From positions 1 to 48,826 of the forward strand of contig JAQGBZ010000432.1 in assembly GCA_034687125.1 (NCBI GenBank): a stretch of DNA of 48,826 nucleotides, read 5' to 3'. Origin of the DNA: Neelides folsomi. Lineage: Eukaryota; Arthropoda; Collembola; Neelipleona; Neelidae. Below are positions 11,335 through 22,803 of this stretch, piece after piece; position 1 is the stretch's first letter, and each line of letters starts with the position of its first letter. Both the position numbers and the translations under genes were made by a program. The notes under the pieces were generated by a model. That model saw nothing but the letters and a program-made list of their open reading frames with translations, ran no database searches and was not told the origin of the DNA.

Positions 11335-11773
11335 TTAAATCTCCTTAGTTGCCTTAATTTTATCCTTCATAACATCACCATTTACTTTAAATCCACTCTT
11401 TATTGTACATGTAATAATGTGTGTCATTATAATAATTACGAAAATGATCCCACCCTTAAAAATCCAGGTAAATGAAGAGAGGGAGATTTTATCGAAGATT
11501 TTGGTAAAAGTTTTCCCAGCCGCCGTCAAGGTGTAATGATTTTCTTTGAATGTTTCTACAAAATACCATAATTTTAATAATGTAATTATACTTAAATTAT
11601 AGTAATTATTACAAACCAAACATATTTTAGTTTATTATGTATTATACTATTTTAAACAACTAAATAATTTTAATTATATTGTAATTTTGTAGATTTTCAA
11701 ATAATTTTTTACCTGGTTCTTGAGATGATGAGATTATAACAATTAAAAATAAGAACAACTTTAAAAGATTCAT
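11335..11773 (-). CDS. Small signal-peptide / single-TM protein, two exons
   Basis: Exon 1 is 11773-11713 (MNLLKLFLFLIVIISSSQEP, a signal peptide) and ends at a CCAG|GTAAAA donor in phase 1. Exon 2 is 11555-11335, entered through TTTTGTAG. The joined 93-residue product has a short ectodomain (ETFKENHYTLTAAGKTF), one membrane segment near residues 50-70 (GGIIFVIIIMTHIITC) and a basic cytoplasmic tail ending KDKIKATKEI. The frame also stays open upstream of 11773, but that start would bury the signal peptide, so 11773 is preferred. The family is not recognised. It lies about 0.7 kb upstream of the hes-a regulatory module, on the same strand. Confidence 0.6.
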
Positions 11774-11779
11774 CGTACT

Positions 11780-13430
11780 TGGTGGTAAATGGTGAAGTGA
11801 ATATTTTTTCAATTTATTTTTCCAATTAGCAATAAGAGATAAGATGGTCTGAGACTCTATTTTCGTCTCAATATTATCTTGAGATAAATTCTTCATTATC
11901 TTCATTTTTAAATGAATGGATTTAATGGGAACGATTTGCATGAAGAATGATTATAATGCAATGATAATGAATTTTTCAATGCTACTGAATTTTCCCATCT
12001 TGACCTTTTTTTAATTTTCCAAACCTGAAGTTTGGAAGTTTATTTTGAGGGGTAAAGTTTGTCCATTTATAATCCTACCTTTTTCTATATATACATATAA
12101 ATATGGTACTTGATACTTATCAGTAAACATATTTATGTAGAAATTAATACATTACATATATTGGTACATACTATATACTTTTACTTAAGCATGTATGTAA
12201 GTATACAAAAAAAGTGTTTATTTGTATGACATTTTGATACTTCACCAACAAAATTATATGTATTGTGTACAGTAAAAAATTTACTAGATTTAAGCTTATA
12301 GCATTATAACTTGAACTTGTGCTGTTGTGCTACACAAATTCTTTTGGTGAAGAAAGTTGCGGTAGTTGAAATGTAAACACAACACGCCCGACGTCGATTT
12401 AATAAAGAAATAAAATAAGAAAAGATTGGGCTTCCTCATTGAACTTGAAAAGATCAAACAGTTTTCGTGACAAAATTCAATGTCGATATGCCTTACAAAA
12501 TATGAGCAAAATGAAGTGGTTGACAATATATTAACAATAACTACAATTACAAGAATACTTTAAAATCCTTTAAATTCTTATTTATATTTTAAATTTTATT
12601 TATACTTATGCACGTGCATAAATGTTACATAACTTACTGTGCATAAAAGGCCCATAAATATTATAAATAAACATCCATCGGGATAATTTTAAAGCGTAAT
12701 AACCACAAATATTTTACAATCATTTTCATAAGTAAAGTTTTAAGTATTGTGGAAACTCTACAATAAAGTATAGTTTAAGTATTAGATAAGAAATGGCACT
12801 TTTGTAATAAAAAAAAGGTTTTAAGCTAGGAGACGCGTTTTAATGCCCCTTTTGTATATAAATATAGGAAGGGCATTAAAAAATATTGCGTGGTATTTGT
12901 ATGACTCATTGTTTGTAAATATGATCCTCTGTGAGAGCGGAAGAATTTACAATCGCACACAAATCTTACACCACACGAATCACCCCATCAGCATCAATGT
13001 CCACAAGTGTCAACAGCACTAAAAACATTGATGCATTGGACCATTTGATACAACAAAAACAAAAATGCTTTAAATTGATAAATAAACAATGAGGTTTAAC
13101 TTAGAGTTTAATGTAATTTAAACTCGATAAGAAATACCATACCTATTTGTATTTAATATGCATGGGCCAAATAGTTTTCTATACATAATCATAATACTAA
13201 TATAATAATACATATCCTACATGTATGTAACATATAGTACTATGTAATTGTATGTATGCAATATCTGTACTTCTGTACATTGTATATGAGTTGTGAGTGG
13301 CAAGTTTAATCAAGCGAACTTTATGATTAAATGCTAAATTATGTTATAATAAATGTTATTTTAAAGTAAATGGTAGAAATAAAGTCCTTTAATTTTTTAA
13401 CAATTGGGTGAGTTAATTGGTTGGGTTGGA
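11780..13430. other. Intergenic, one hairpin, no gene seen
   Basis: AT-rich. A perfect-looking hairpin at about 12837-12880 pairs ttttaatgccc with gggcattaaaa. TA-rich stretches occur at about 12080-12200 and 13190-13290. No supported ORF. Confidence 0.4.
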
Positions 13431-13907
13431 TTTAAATCATGAAGTCAAATCAGGTAAATAAAGGGGGAATTTTAAATTGGAGTGAACAAGTGGTTCTTTC
13501 CGGTTCCTTTTCCTATTTCCCATTTCCTTCATTTATTCCGGGAGATTCGGGGGGAGTTTGCAAACAAAGGAAATTCCCACACTTGTCGCTCTACAAATCT
13601 GCGATATTTATGGAGATTTCTTTTCTCGCATGTTCAAATTAAACCCATTCCTAATTCATATCTCACCCTCTATAAATAAATTGCATTTAACTAACATTGC
13701 AATTTATAACAGTTTGTTATATCTAACTGTGAAATTACATACAATACATAAGTATTAAATATACATTAAGTATCTGATTATTCAGTGATTATGATTATTT
13801 TAATTATAACATTAATCAGATCAGGATATGTGTTGTTAAACGAGTGTGAAATTGGATTAAATATGGTTAAATTGAATCCAATATGTTTAAATCAATAATC
13901 TTAATAT

Positions 13908-14138
13908 TTATGTTTTATGGTAATGGAAGTCATTGAATAGATTCGTGTGAACGATCTTGACGGATTTGTATTCCAATTGTCCCTTAAATAATCTCTTGTT
14001 GACATTCAAGACCGTGTGAGCCGTTCCGTTCCCAAAACAATGGGGAAATTGATGCCGGTCAACTGCGCATTCAAAAACTCTCCGCTTCGCATCTCTCAAC
14101 GAATGACGTAATGCGGTAATTGACTTAATGAGTTTCAT
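13908..14138 (-). CDS. Hypothetical 76-residue basic protein
   Basis: An intact single-exon ORF from ATG 14138 to TAA at 13908. The N-terminus is basic and amphipathic (MKLIKSITALRHSLRDAKRR), followed by a His/Cys-containing middle (DRHQFPHCFGNGTAH). The base composition is richer in GC than its surroundings. A core Su(H) motif (TTCCCACA on the plus strand, TGTGGGAA reversed) lies about 20 bases upstream of the ATG. No family is recognised. It could be a small gene of the cluster, or chance. Confidence 0.3.
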   Translation of the reverse strand: MKLIKSITALRHSLRDAKRRVFECAVDRHQFPHCFGNGTAHTVLNVNKRLFKGQLEYKSVKIVHTNLFNDFHYHKT

Positions 14139-14619
14139 TCCGACAAGGCAGAATTATAATTCCCACACTGTTCAATGACAAGCGCTTTTATATCAATCAA
14201 TAAATATCATTATGACCCATTTAAATTGACCAATCTCCACTTTTAATAGTTTTCGCATTTAAAGGATGCCGACTACAATGAAAACCATAAATAAAAGCTA
14301 AATATCAAAATTCGCATTAATTAACCGTTAAATAATAATGAAGAATTAAGAAAATTAAATTAATTAAAGAGATTTGGATGAAATTGGTAAAAGATGCGCG
14401 TGGAAAGTTTTAGTTCTTATAGCCGTTATAGAACCAAATAGGACTTTACACCTTTGACTCTCTGAAGCATGAAAAAATAGCCGTTTAGCCTTTTAGCTTC
14501 AAATCCTGTTTCTCCTCTCAAACTTATGCAAAGTATCGGATGCCCCAAGAAGTTGAAGTTGGGAGTTTGCAAGTTTTTCCAAATTTCCCAGCTTAATTTC
14601 GGCTCATTAATCAATTACT

Positions 14620-15340
14620 TATTCCGACTTTCTCTTTAGACAAATCCACTCGTTTTTCTCCGTCTGACCAAGCTGATAATAATCATGTCTCCGACTGTAA
14701 ATGCCCTACCTTTACACTTTACATGTAAATAAACACACTATGTAAATTTCTATCTTCGGCTCTTTATTTGCGGTCAAAGAACTTCCACAAAAGAAACATA
14801 CGTACAAAAGGAACCAATATAAATAACTATGAATGGTATATTTATTCCTTATGCATTTAATATATGAGATATATAAAATGTTTATGAGTTCAAGTGAAAA
14901 TTTTAGAACAGGTGAATAATGCCCTATAGGAAGTTTATATAGAACATGCTCTAAACGATTTTTTGGTTATTGTGGTATTTATGCGTAAGTAGAAAGTATA
15001 CCAATATGTATAAATATTAATATGTACCATATATTAGAACATCTATACCAAATTTTGTCATATTTGTTACATATGGTACAGATTTGATATAATATGAATA
15101 TTTGTCACATATGGGATTAACGATATATGGACTAATTGGGAGCAGTGTGGTTTATGGACATGATACAATTAGGTATTTCTGCATATGGTGTATGGTTCAT
15201 AATTGTGGATATTAAAGGAGAGTAGATGAAGAAGGGTTGTATGCGTGGACGTGGATAATTGATAGATTGTGGAGTTGTGTCGGAATGATGGTGGTGGTGG
15301 GAAAGCAGCCGGACCTTTGGGTCTTTCAATGGGGAGTTTG
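14620..15340. other. Intergenic, no gene seen
   Basis: TA-rich repeats (gtatgtaccatata, catatggta type) at about 14990-15130; no supported coding sequence. Confidence 0.4.
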
Positions 15341-15434
15341 TGAGGTCTGAGGGGTGTCGTGTGTTGTAGGGGCTGATGCTCGGCGGAGGTTCGTACGTGA
15401 GCCATGTGTGGGTTGCGGGCACGAGCTCGAGAAC

Positions 15435-15483
15435 CGTGGGAACGACCCAAGCTCCGTCTCCCACGCTTCCTCGCATTCCCACA
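15435..15483. promoter_or_regulatory. Su(H) paired site, one half weak, plus third site
   Basis: A perfect CGTGGGAAC (15435-15443) and an inverted CTCCCACG (15458-15465, CGTGGGAG reversed, one mismatch) are separated by 15 bases. A third core motif TTCCCACA lies at 15476-15483. No A-site (GCAGGTG) is seen nearby. The first candidate coding sequence to the right is the 44-residue ORF at 16015. Confidence 0.6.
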
Positions 15484-16014
15484 CCCAATTACTCCTTCTG
15501 CTCCTTCAATCTCCTCCACTCCCGATCTCTATACTCAACATATACTCCTTCACTCCTTCCTTAAACTCAATACTTTACTCAATACATTACTCCAATAAGA
15601 TCTTCATCTATAGTCTACTATAGTCAAGTGTAGTCTATTATACCATTAGATCTCATTGTACTTAATATTCATCCTATAGCTTAGTTTTTATATCATCCAC
15701 TTGGTTAGGGATGAGATGAAAGGGAAGACCAACTACCTCAACATACCCCGACCCTAATTAATTGAGACGTTCACCACTTGGCCGTTCCTACCTTCTTTCC
15801 TACTTCACTTCTTTCTTCTCAACAACTTCCCGGTCGTCCTCCTCTTTGACCTCTTCCCTTTTCTTTACTTTTTACAATCACCGACGACTCCTTGACTCTT
15901 ACCATCTCGCTACATCTCTTCTCTTCTTCTCGCCACATCTCACCACATCTCACCAGATCCAACCAACCTCCTTACCATCTCTGTACGTTGAATCTAAAGA
16001 GACTCCCATGGACA

Positions 16015-16149
16015 ATGAACCGCCTCCTCCTCTTTAAAGAAATGCTCCTTCAGATCCAGCCTTATTACCAAACACCTGCTGCGAAACGGCTCTTTGCACG
16101 CACAGTCGACAAGTATCATGAAGGAGTTATGAAACAACAATTAAAATGA
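16015..16149 (+). CDS. Candidate small protein, 44 residues
   Basis: The ORF from ATG 16015 to TGA reads MNRLLLFKEMLLQIQPYYQ, then TPAAKRLFARTVDKYHEG and MKQQLK. It is basic and possibly amphipathic, with GC content and codon use above the surrounding DNA. The same frame is open upstream to 15892. A short overlapping ORF starting at ATG 16008 (MDNEPPPPL) in another frame would act as an upstream ORF. The ORF lies about 0.5 kb to the right of the 15.4-kb Su(H) paired site, the arrangement seen for small Bearded-family genes. I cannot align it to a known Bearded motif. Function unknown. Confidence 0.3.
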   Translation: MNRLLLFKEMLLQIQPYYQTPAAKRLFARTVDKYHEGVMKQQLK

Positions 16150-17030
16150 AATGGCAAATGAGTTATTACGATTTTGATACCGAATCTCATTTGCATTTCA
16201 CTTTTTTGGAAGTCATCACTAGGAGTTTAATGAGGCTAAAGACACTGAGCAGATAACTAGGGTAGTTTAATACCAATATAATTAAATATGGTAATAGATT
16301 ATTAAATATGTCTTACTTAATAATGCCTCTAACTCGCTTTCTCAATTTTTTATGTCAGTTTTAGTTTAGTTCATAAAGAGTAGAACTAATGTCATTCTCA
16401 TAACACTCATATAATTATGGATTTGAAGAATTGGAATTAGTATTCCCCTTCATGTAAGTTAAAAAGCTGTTATTGTAAAGTTCTCTATTTTGAACTAATT
16501 TGCTAATTGTCATTATTATTGCCATTATCGGTGACTCTCATTTATGAATTCATATAATACTTTAAAATCCTTCTATTCAATCCAAGAGTTTTCTAATTTC
16601 ATGCATTTTTATACTTGACTCTGATTAAAAATTAAATCTGGTCAGTTAATCCGTTAATGCTCTTTTAGCACCTCTTTCAGGAATGGATATTTATACATAC
16701 AGATACATACACAAAAGTATGGTATATCTAAAAATTTCTAAAATGCGCTACTAATACCTTATACAATATGACATACTCTAGTGGATTCGATATAAATACA
16801 CAGATAAAGAATAGAGTTTAATATAATACGATTAGAATATAATGCTGTAAATATTATAATAGATTATTTAGGTATTATATTGATCTTAAATACTAAAGTG
16901 TACAAAATATGTGATATAAGTTATATCTGATACAGAGTACATATCATACATGTCCATAACCTGTATATTTGTATATGGTGTGATCATAAGAAGGCAAAGG
17001 ATGGAAAATTGTTGAATGGGCCCTTAATGG
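16150..17030. other. Intergenic, no gene seen
   Basis: AT-rich, with TA-rich simple sequence at about 16690-16970. TGTGATA motifs (K-box core) occur at about 16911 and TGTGAT at 16978, but they are too far from a defined transcript to assign. Confidence 0.4.
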
Positions 17031-17289
17031 GTGTGTGAGTGCGAAGGTGGAGGATTAAGAAAGAATTCTGTATTTATAAGAATAGGGCCAAAGTGTGTTT
17101 GTAATGTAGGGAATAAATTAACATGTTTTTGTGTGGGGTTTAAGGGCGTAAGAAAGGAATGTGAGGGTTGGAGGGCCTTTGGAGACGACTGAGGGTTGTG
17201 GAGGGTTGAAAGCCGAGCCTTCATGAAATCCATGATGAGATGAAAGCAGAGTTGGAGGGAGAATGCAGGGCTTTATGTTGGGCACGAGA

Positions 17290-17327
17290 GCAGGTGGTCG
17301 GAGAGTTGGGACGAGTTGGCTCCCACG
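17290..17327 (+). promoter_or_regulatory. A-site plus weak Su(H) site upstream of Bearded-like gene
   Basis: GCAGGTG at 17290-17296 is a proneural A-site. CTCCCACG at 17320-17327 (CGTGGGAG reversed) is a one-mismatch Su(H) site. A second inverted half site cannot be recognised with confidence. A TTTTTAAA box follows at about 17364-17371, and the ATG of the gene is at 17537. Confidence 0.5.
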
Positions 17328-17536
17328 CTTTACTTCGCCCTCAAGGGATCCTCCACATGACCCTTTTTAAACACGGCCTTCTCGCCCTTCAGCCGCATTC
17401 CACTCGCAACCACCGACGAACCAACAGCTCCGACAACTCCTAACAAACACGTTACAAATACACACATTGCTCAACCACTTGCATTCACTTCCTACAAATA
17501 TACAAATTCACTTATTCAAATATTCACATATTCAAA

Positions 17537-18106
17537 ATGTGCCAAATTAAGACCAAGTCTTCACTCACTTCGAATATCCCTTCGGATAATATCCCAGAAA
17601 GCCCGAGAAAGAAATTGGTAAGTTTTAAACTTCCTTGAACAAAATCCAATTTTCCCTCCAATTTTTGACAAAGGAAATTCTTTAACTTTCTCTTCCTCTT
17701 AACTGACCTATTTAGCTAAATAGTGTCAAACTATTTAACTGTATTGGACAATTAACTAAATATTTATTCTTTTTATTTACAGATGGTCGAACCAAGGATG
17801 AGAGTTGTAAGTCCATTCAGAAGAGTTGCCAAAACTGCTCGAGTCAATCTGAACAACTTTTGGGGACTTTTGTCATCCAAGATGGGCCCGACTGCTTTGC
17901 CACCAATGACGCCTTCCACATCGGTCGAAGAGGAGGAAAATCGTCTTAATGAATTGATCGAAGCCGCGGCTTTGGCGGAGACACAAAATGAACTCAATTC
18001 TTCTTTTGAAATTTCCCGCCGTGGATCGGTCGCGTCTTCTTCTTCCTATTTGTCGTTATACGACTCGGATGTTTTTGAAACTTATTCAAACTCTTCTTAT
18101 TATTAA
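17537..18106 (+). CDS. Bearded-family-like protein candidate, two exons
   Basis: Exon 1 is 17537-17617 (27 codons starting MCQIKTKSS); exon 2 is 17783-18106. The junction is in phase 0 with a GTAAG donor and a TTTACAG acceptor, giving 134 residues. Residues about 28-60 form a basic, possibly amphipathic region (MRVVSPFRRVAKTARVNL). An acidic helix-like stretch (EEEENRLNELIEAAALAE) and a Ser/Tyr-rich tail ending SNSSYY follow. Drosophila Bearded proteins (m4, m-alpha, Tom) are small, start with a basic amphipathic helix that inhibits Neuralized, and sit among E(spl) bHLH genes. Here the position between two hes genes, the upstream A-site with Su(H) motif and the downstream K-box agree with that. 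The canonical C-terminal Bearded motifs are not visible, so the family call is an inference; the gene itself looks real. Confidence 0.6.
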
Positions 18107-18239
18107 GTTTAGTTTTAATAATTAAGTTTACTTTAATTAGCTCTTTAGCACGTCAATCACTCTTTAACTTATTTAATCAATTTAATCATTTTGTCGTTTT
18201 TTCATCATTTTGACAATATTTTACACAATTCTGCACACA

Positions 18240-18247
18240 CTGTGATA
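18240..18247 (+). promoter_or_regulatory. K-box in probable 3'UTR of Bearded-like gene
   Basis: CTGTGATA, an exact match to the K-box consensus, lies 134 bases after the stop codon. K-boxes are miR-2/miR-13-family sites in 3'UTRs of Drosophila E(spl) and Bearded genes. Confidence 0.5.
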
Positions 18248-18249
18248 TT

Positions 18250-20500
18250 ATTTTTAAACACGAATTATTTAACGATCTTTAATTTACGAATCAACACTAC
18301 AAAGATCTTTCATTAATTATTAATTATTTTTAGTTAACGTTTTAATCAGTTGACTCTTTTAATCATTTTGTTAAATCTACTATCATTTTATTCTATCAAC
18401 ATTTAATCATTTTTCTATCAATTTCATTATTCTATCAATTTTATTTTAACATTGCAATTAACATTAAGAATTAACTTTAAAAGATTCTCTGAATCTTATG
18501 TTAAGTTTTTCCTAACAAATCAATTTGTCTCTCAATGCAAAAACATGCCATATTTATTGTGAAAATGAACATTTTCCTAAATACTCAATTCAATTAAGAA
18601 CATATATTTAAATAATTATAAGATAGTTAATTTCGGTTAACTTAGCCCTGCGGCGAATGTTTACTTAAATGTGTTATTTAACCTTAAGGAAATCTGTACA
18701 TAAGAAATATATTAACTTTTATACAAATCGAACGTTGACGCTCAAAATGAAATATTAAAAAAATGAATCAATAAATAAAAAATTACAAATTCCAATTTAA
18801 CTTTTTTGAATTCTTTTCTTCTCCGGTCACCACATTGGGCCATTCATTCTTTCCCATCGTTTACAAAACCAACTAAACAATTTGCATCAAAACACATGTA
18901 AAACAAGATATTTTAGATATACCATGCACATATCTACCATATGCTATTTACTATACATACATACTCTATACATACTCTAAATATGTAAGTAGGTATGTAA
19001 CTAAAGCATACAATTGCAGATACATACATTTATATTGATACTGTATCAGTTTCAATTATAAATTAGCTCCAATAGTTAAAGATAAGATTGAGGTTTTCCA
19101 TTTAAACAAAGCGGTTTTAAAAGGGAATTTAAGAAGCATAAGGCAAATGGCAAATTGGCGAATCTGTGTAATTCCTTGAGGACTTGAGGAGTTTGTGAGT
19201 GTGGGAAAGTGAAGACAGTTGCAGAGCGGAGAAAGAAGAATTCCCCTTTAGCCACACACAACAACAAACATTCTTGTTCCATTCTGTAAAGGAAGGTTGT
19301 AATTACTTATATGGATCAAAGGTGCACATTCCAACACCAACAAGGAAACGAACCCTTTCCCCTCACCTCCAATTAACCTCCCTTAGAAAAATAACATTTC
19401 ATTTAGCTTTAAAGTCTTTAATCTTAAATTCTCTATTTTGATCTTTTTAAATCTCGAATTATTTCTTTTAATCCAAATCATTTAATAATTTAATTTCTTA
19501 ATTTAACTATTAGTAACATTATTTAACAGAAGAATTTCCTTTCTATTGGGTTCATTAGATTAACCATAATTTAAAATTAAAAATTCCCCATTGTTGGTAA
19601 AATTCATTTAAATTTTTTAACTTGAGTTTACTTAAGTTATTGGAACGTTCTTAAACAACCAAAACGTTTTCTTATGTACATGTAGGATACTTATACAGAA
19701 TATGTATGTATAATGTAGAATATCTACTTTGGCCCTATTTGCCTTGTATTTGTGTTTATGTAATACTTTGGTTATTCTCCTGAGTTTGCACTAGAAATCG
19801 TTCTTTTAACACACTTACTCCCAACATCCTTCAAGTGTATGAAATTGGAGGGCAAATCACTGCGTTAAAATGTTTCTTGTTAGCACTGAGGAAGAAATAA
19901 CATTGGAATAATAAGGAAAAGCTTAGAAATGGATTGGAATAGTTAAACTGTACATTGAATTTACTTTTACAATTTGAACGACATTCAAAAGCACGCACTT
20001 TGTCCTTTTTTCCCCGCAAAGGCCCCTTCTTTTTACATTGGAGGAGTTTGGTTAATTGTGAAGGGTCTGAAGGAGGGAAGAAGGCGAACATGATCCGAAA
20101 TCATCCAAAAGCCGAAGAGAAGAAAAGGAAACTTTGAGGAAACGTTCTTTTGAGGGGAAACCTCACATTTGAACCTCTGTCCTTTTTTCCCTCCCTCGCT
20201 CTCCATGAAAGTCTCTCTATTCTGAATCTCCATTCTAAATAACTATGATAAAGAGGAACCTCCAAAAAGTGTATTTTGTAAGTGAGAGATTGGAGGGCAA
20301 AAAAGGGCATTGTGGAATCCGAACCTCTATTACTCACTTATTATCATAGCCCTTTTTGTCAAAGTGGTTTAGACGGGAATATCGTCATTACCTTATACTG
20401 GATCATAATAGTATTAGTTTCATATAGAAACTTTCTATATAGGTAGTTCCAAGTTAGGTTCATCCTAACCTAACTATAAGAAAAATATGTATACTTAAAA
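18250..20500. other. Intergenic, isolated Su(H) site, no gene seen
   Basis: Includes a single Su(H) consensus TGTGGGAAA at about 19199-19207 and an AGCTTTA (Brd-box) 200 bases to its right at 19406-19412. The 19199-19441 ORF spans the Su(H) site and has no protein character. AT-rich elsewhere. Confidence 0.35.
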
Positions 20501-20514
20501 TCTGGTGATATTCC

Positions 20515-20655
20515 AGTATTTTTATATGGCAGTATATAGTTATAGCAGTATATTCCCTTCTCAGGATACAGTCATGGCAGTATATAGTCTTGTATACAGT
20601 AGTATGGCAGCATATAGAACTGTATATAGTGGTATGGCAGTATATAGTTATATTG
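20515..20655. repeat. Tandem repeat, GGCAGTATATAG-type
   Basis: At least four imperfect units built on 'ggcagtatatagtnnt' occur at about 20525, 20573, 20605 and 20636, a short minisatellite. Confidence 0.6.
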
Positions 20656-20659
20656 GTTT

Positions 20660-21920
20660 ATTTTTCTGTTAAACTGGGAATTGAAGGTGTGTTCATTGAG
20701 TATTAGTGAAGGTGTACAAGTGAAGGAAAAAAGGGCGGGTGAAGAGAAAGAAGGTCGTGGGCGTAAGGGACGTTCCCTTCAGGATCCTTCATGCGGAAGG
20801 GGCACAATTTGGGAATTGAATTGCCGAGTGAGGTCTAATCGTTTCCATATAACTCATCCACCTTTTCAAATCATCCGCTCAACAAGTGCAGACCTTTTCC
20901 TCCCCCCAAACTCCATAGGTTTTTTCATATTCGCTCCACCTTGTTCCAGATCGAAAGGAAACTGGAGATAATAAACCGATTTTTGAAGATGGATTTTCCC
21001 ACACTTTTATTTCCCCCACCGCCCTCAACCGCCTTTTTCCACATGGGCCAATGTGATTGTGGAGTATTTGTATAATGTAATTGTATAATTGTATGAAAAG
21101 ATCTTTCAAGTCCTGACCTTAACCAACAATGGGCACTGGAGGAGGGAAATTACACAAGAGGGATATCGATGATTGGGAAGGAAACTTGAACAGAAATTGT
21201 ATTACAACTTTCTGTGTATTATAGCAGTTTAAAGTCTTTAAAGGAGATTTCGGTCATAAAAGGACCATTGTGGAAACTTAACCGTCCGAGTCTCCTCATT
21301 GAATTAAAAACCATTTTTGGGTGAAAGTGAGGAAGTTCACCTCGGAAGATAAATCATTGAAAATCATATACATTTCTATACATTTACCCATTTACCCATT
21401 TTGTATGAATCTTTATGTTCACTTCCTTATTTTTGTCATTCCACTTCCGATTCAAATTCAGTCAAAAAATTATTTACACTAATATTAAATTAAAATTAAA
21501 ATTGTAATTTCAATTACTGAGCAAAAATGAGATTGCTGAACAAAATGGTAATTGTAATAAAAATAAGAATTGTAATGAAGATGAGCAAATTGATTTATTG
21601 GATCAAATACCGATTGTGTGGTCATCTGCTCCATTGGAGTCAAAGGGAGTGAATGATGGATAAGGGGAGAAATAAATGCAATTGTAATTGAATTGAGGGG
21701 CGTTTGTGTATCAAATATGCATTTACATATTTGTATGTTATGTATAGTAAATGAAGACTGATGTGAAGGACCATCCTTAGTTTAGAAGTTATAATGTATT
21801 AAATGCTTAGGGGTGGATAAATGGATATATGGTAAATTGTTAAGTTAGGGAGGATCTGAATGAAAATGCGTGTATTGTTTGGACGCGTGGTTGGCGGGCT
21901 TAAGGGTTCTTTTTGACCTC
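20660..21920. other. Intergenic, possible exon at 21508-21663
   Basis: A single Su(H) consensus on the minus strand (TTTCCCACA, GTGTGGGAAA reversed) lies at about 20996-21004. The plus-strand open stretch 21508-21663 reads KNEIAEQNGNCNKNKNCNED and ends DQIPIVWSSAPLESKGVNDG before TAA. It has no in-frame ATG, so it could only be a terminal exon. No other coding sequence is seen. Confidence 0.25.
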
Positions 21921-21930
21921 TTGAGCTTGG

Positions 21931-21964
21931 AATGGGAACGTCGTGCGGCCGTCGGGTTCCCCAC
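21931..21964. promoter_or_regulatory. Degenerate Su(H) paired site
   Basis: AATGGGAAC (21931-21939) faces TTCCCCAC (21957-21964) across 18 bases. Each half departs from the Su(H) consensus by one change. GC-rich flanks contain CACGCG-type motifs (21882, 21977). It is reported because it matches the layout of the better modules; alone it would not be convincing. Confidence 0.3.
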
Positions 21965-21999
21965 CGCCCGCCCAACACGCGATCAACCTCAAGTCACAA

Positions 22000-22650
22000 A
22001 ATTCTCAAGAGACCAACCGCCGAGAAACCCAAAACACAATCACTCCAATTCTCATTATTGGACAAATACAAAGTTCCCTTAACCATATTTAAGCTCCTCC
22101 AAACTCAATTAAAAATTTTCATTCTATCAACATTTTTATTTACTTTTAACTAATCAACTTTCTCCATGATTAAACTTTCAATTTTAACTCTTGAACATTT
22201 CACATTTAATATTTCTCAATATTCATAATCTTTATCATGCAACGTTAAATCGCAATTTTAAGTTTAACTCTTTTTAACTCTCTTTAAAATTCTCTTTAAT
22301 ATCTCTTTAAAATTGCAAGTTTAACATTTATACTAAACGCAACTAAACAGCTTTCTATATCTGACTATGTTTTTCCCGCGTTAACCAAATTGATCATCTT
22401 TAATAAATATTCCAATTAGCGTTAATATACCAATTTAAACATATTCATCACCTCATTATTCTCCTACTTTTGCTAATGCTACTTTAAGCTATCCGGCTAT
22501 GGCAAATAAGAAAACAGAGTATAGCATAGTATGGTAGTAAGTAAGAGTTAACATGTGGTTTGAGTAAATAGCGTTAAGACTAACTCTAAGAGCTCAAAGT
22601 AACGTTAACGTTATTGAAGTCAGTTGAGGTGATTTTAGTTAGGTTAGGTT
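22000..22650. other. Intergenic, no gene seen
   Basis: AT-rich; all ORFs are short. On the minus strand, downstream of the 22.8-kb module, the first ATGs open ORFs of only 5 and 21 codons. Confidence 0.4.
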
Positions 22651-22803
22651 AATTAAGGCTTAGCATCTTGTTTTTGAGAGTGTTTGTCTGAAGGCAGGTT
22701 TAAGGAGCTGAGATTGTGATTGCGGAGGAGGTCGTGAGGGAATTAAAGGGTCCTTTTTTGTTTGCCTGCGGGAGGCACGTGTGGGTTTGTGTGGGTCGGA
22801 GAG

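Noticed and set aside
15762..16037. Ser/Phe-rich 91-codon ORF
   Set aside because: Pyrimidine-rich low-complexity sequence, probably 5'UTR. Only its last codons (MDNEPPPPL) might matter, as an upstream ORF.
17300..17327. Full SPS upstream of the Bearded-like gene
   Set aside because: Only one half site is recognisable, and that has a mismatch; listed as A-site plus weak site instead.
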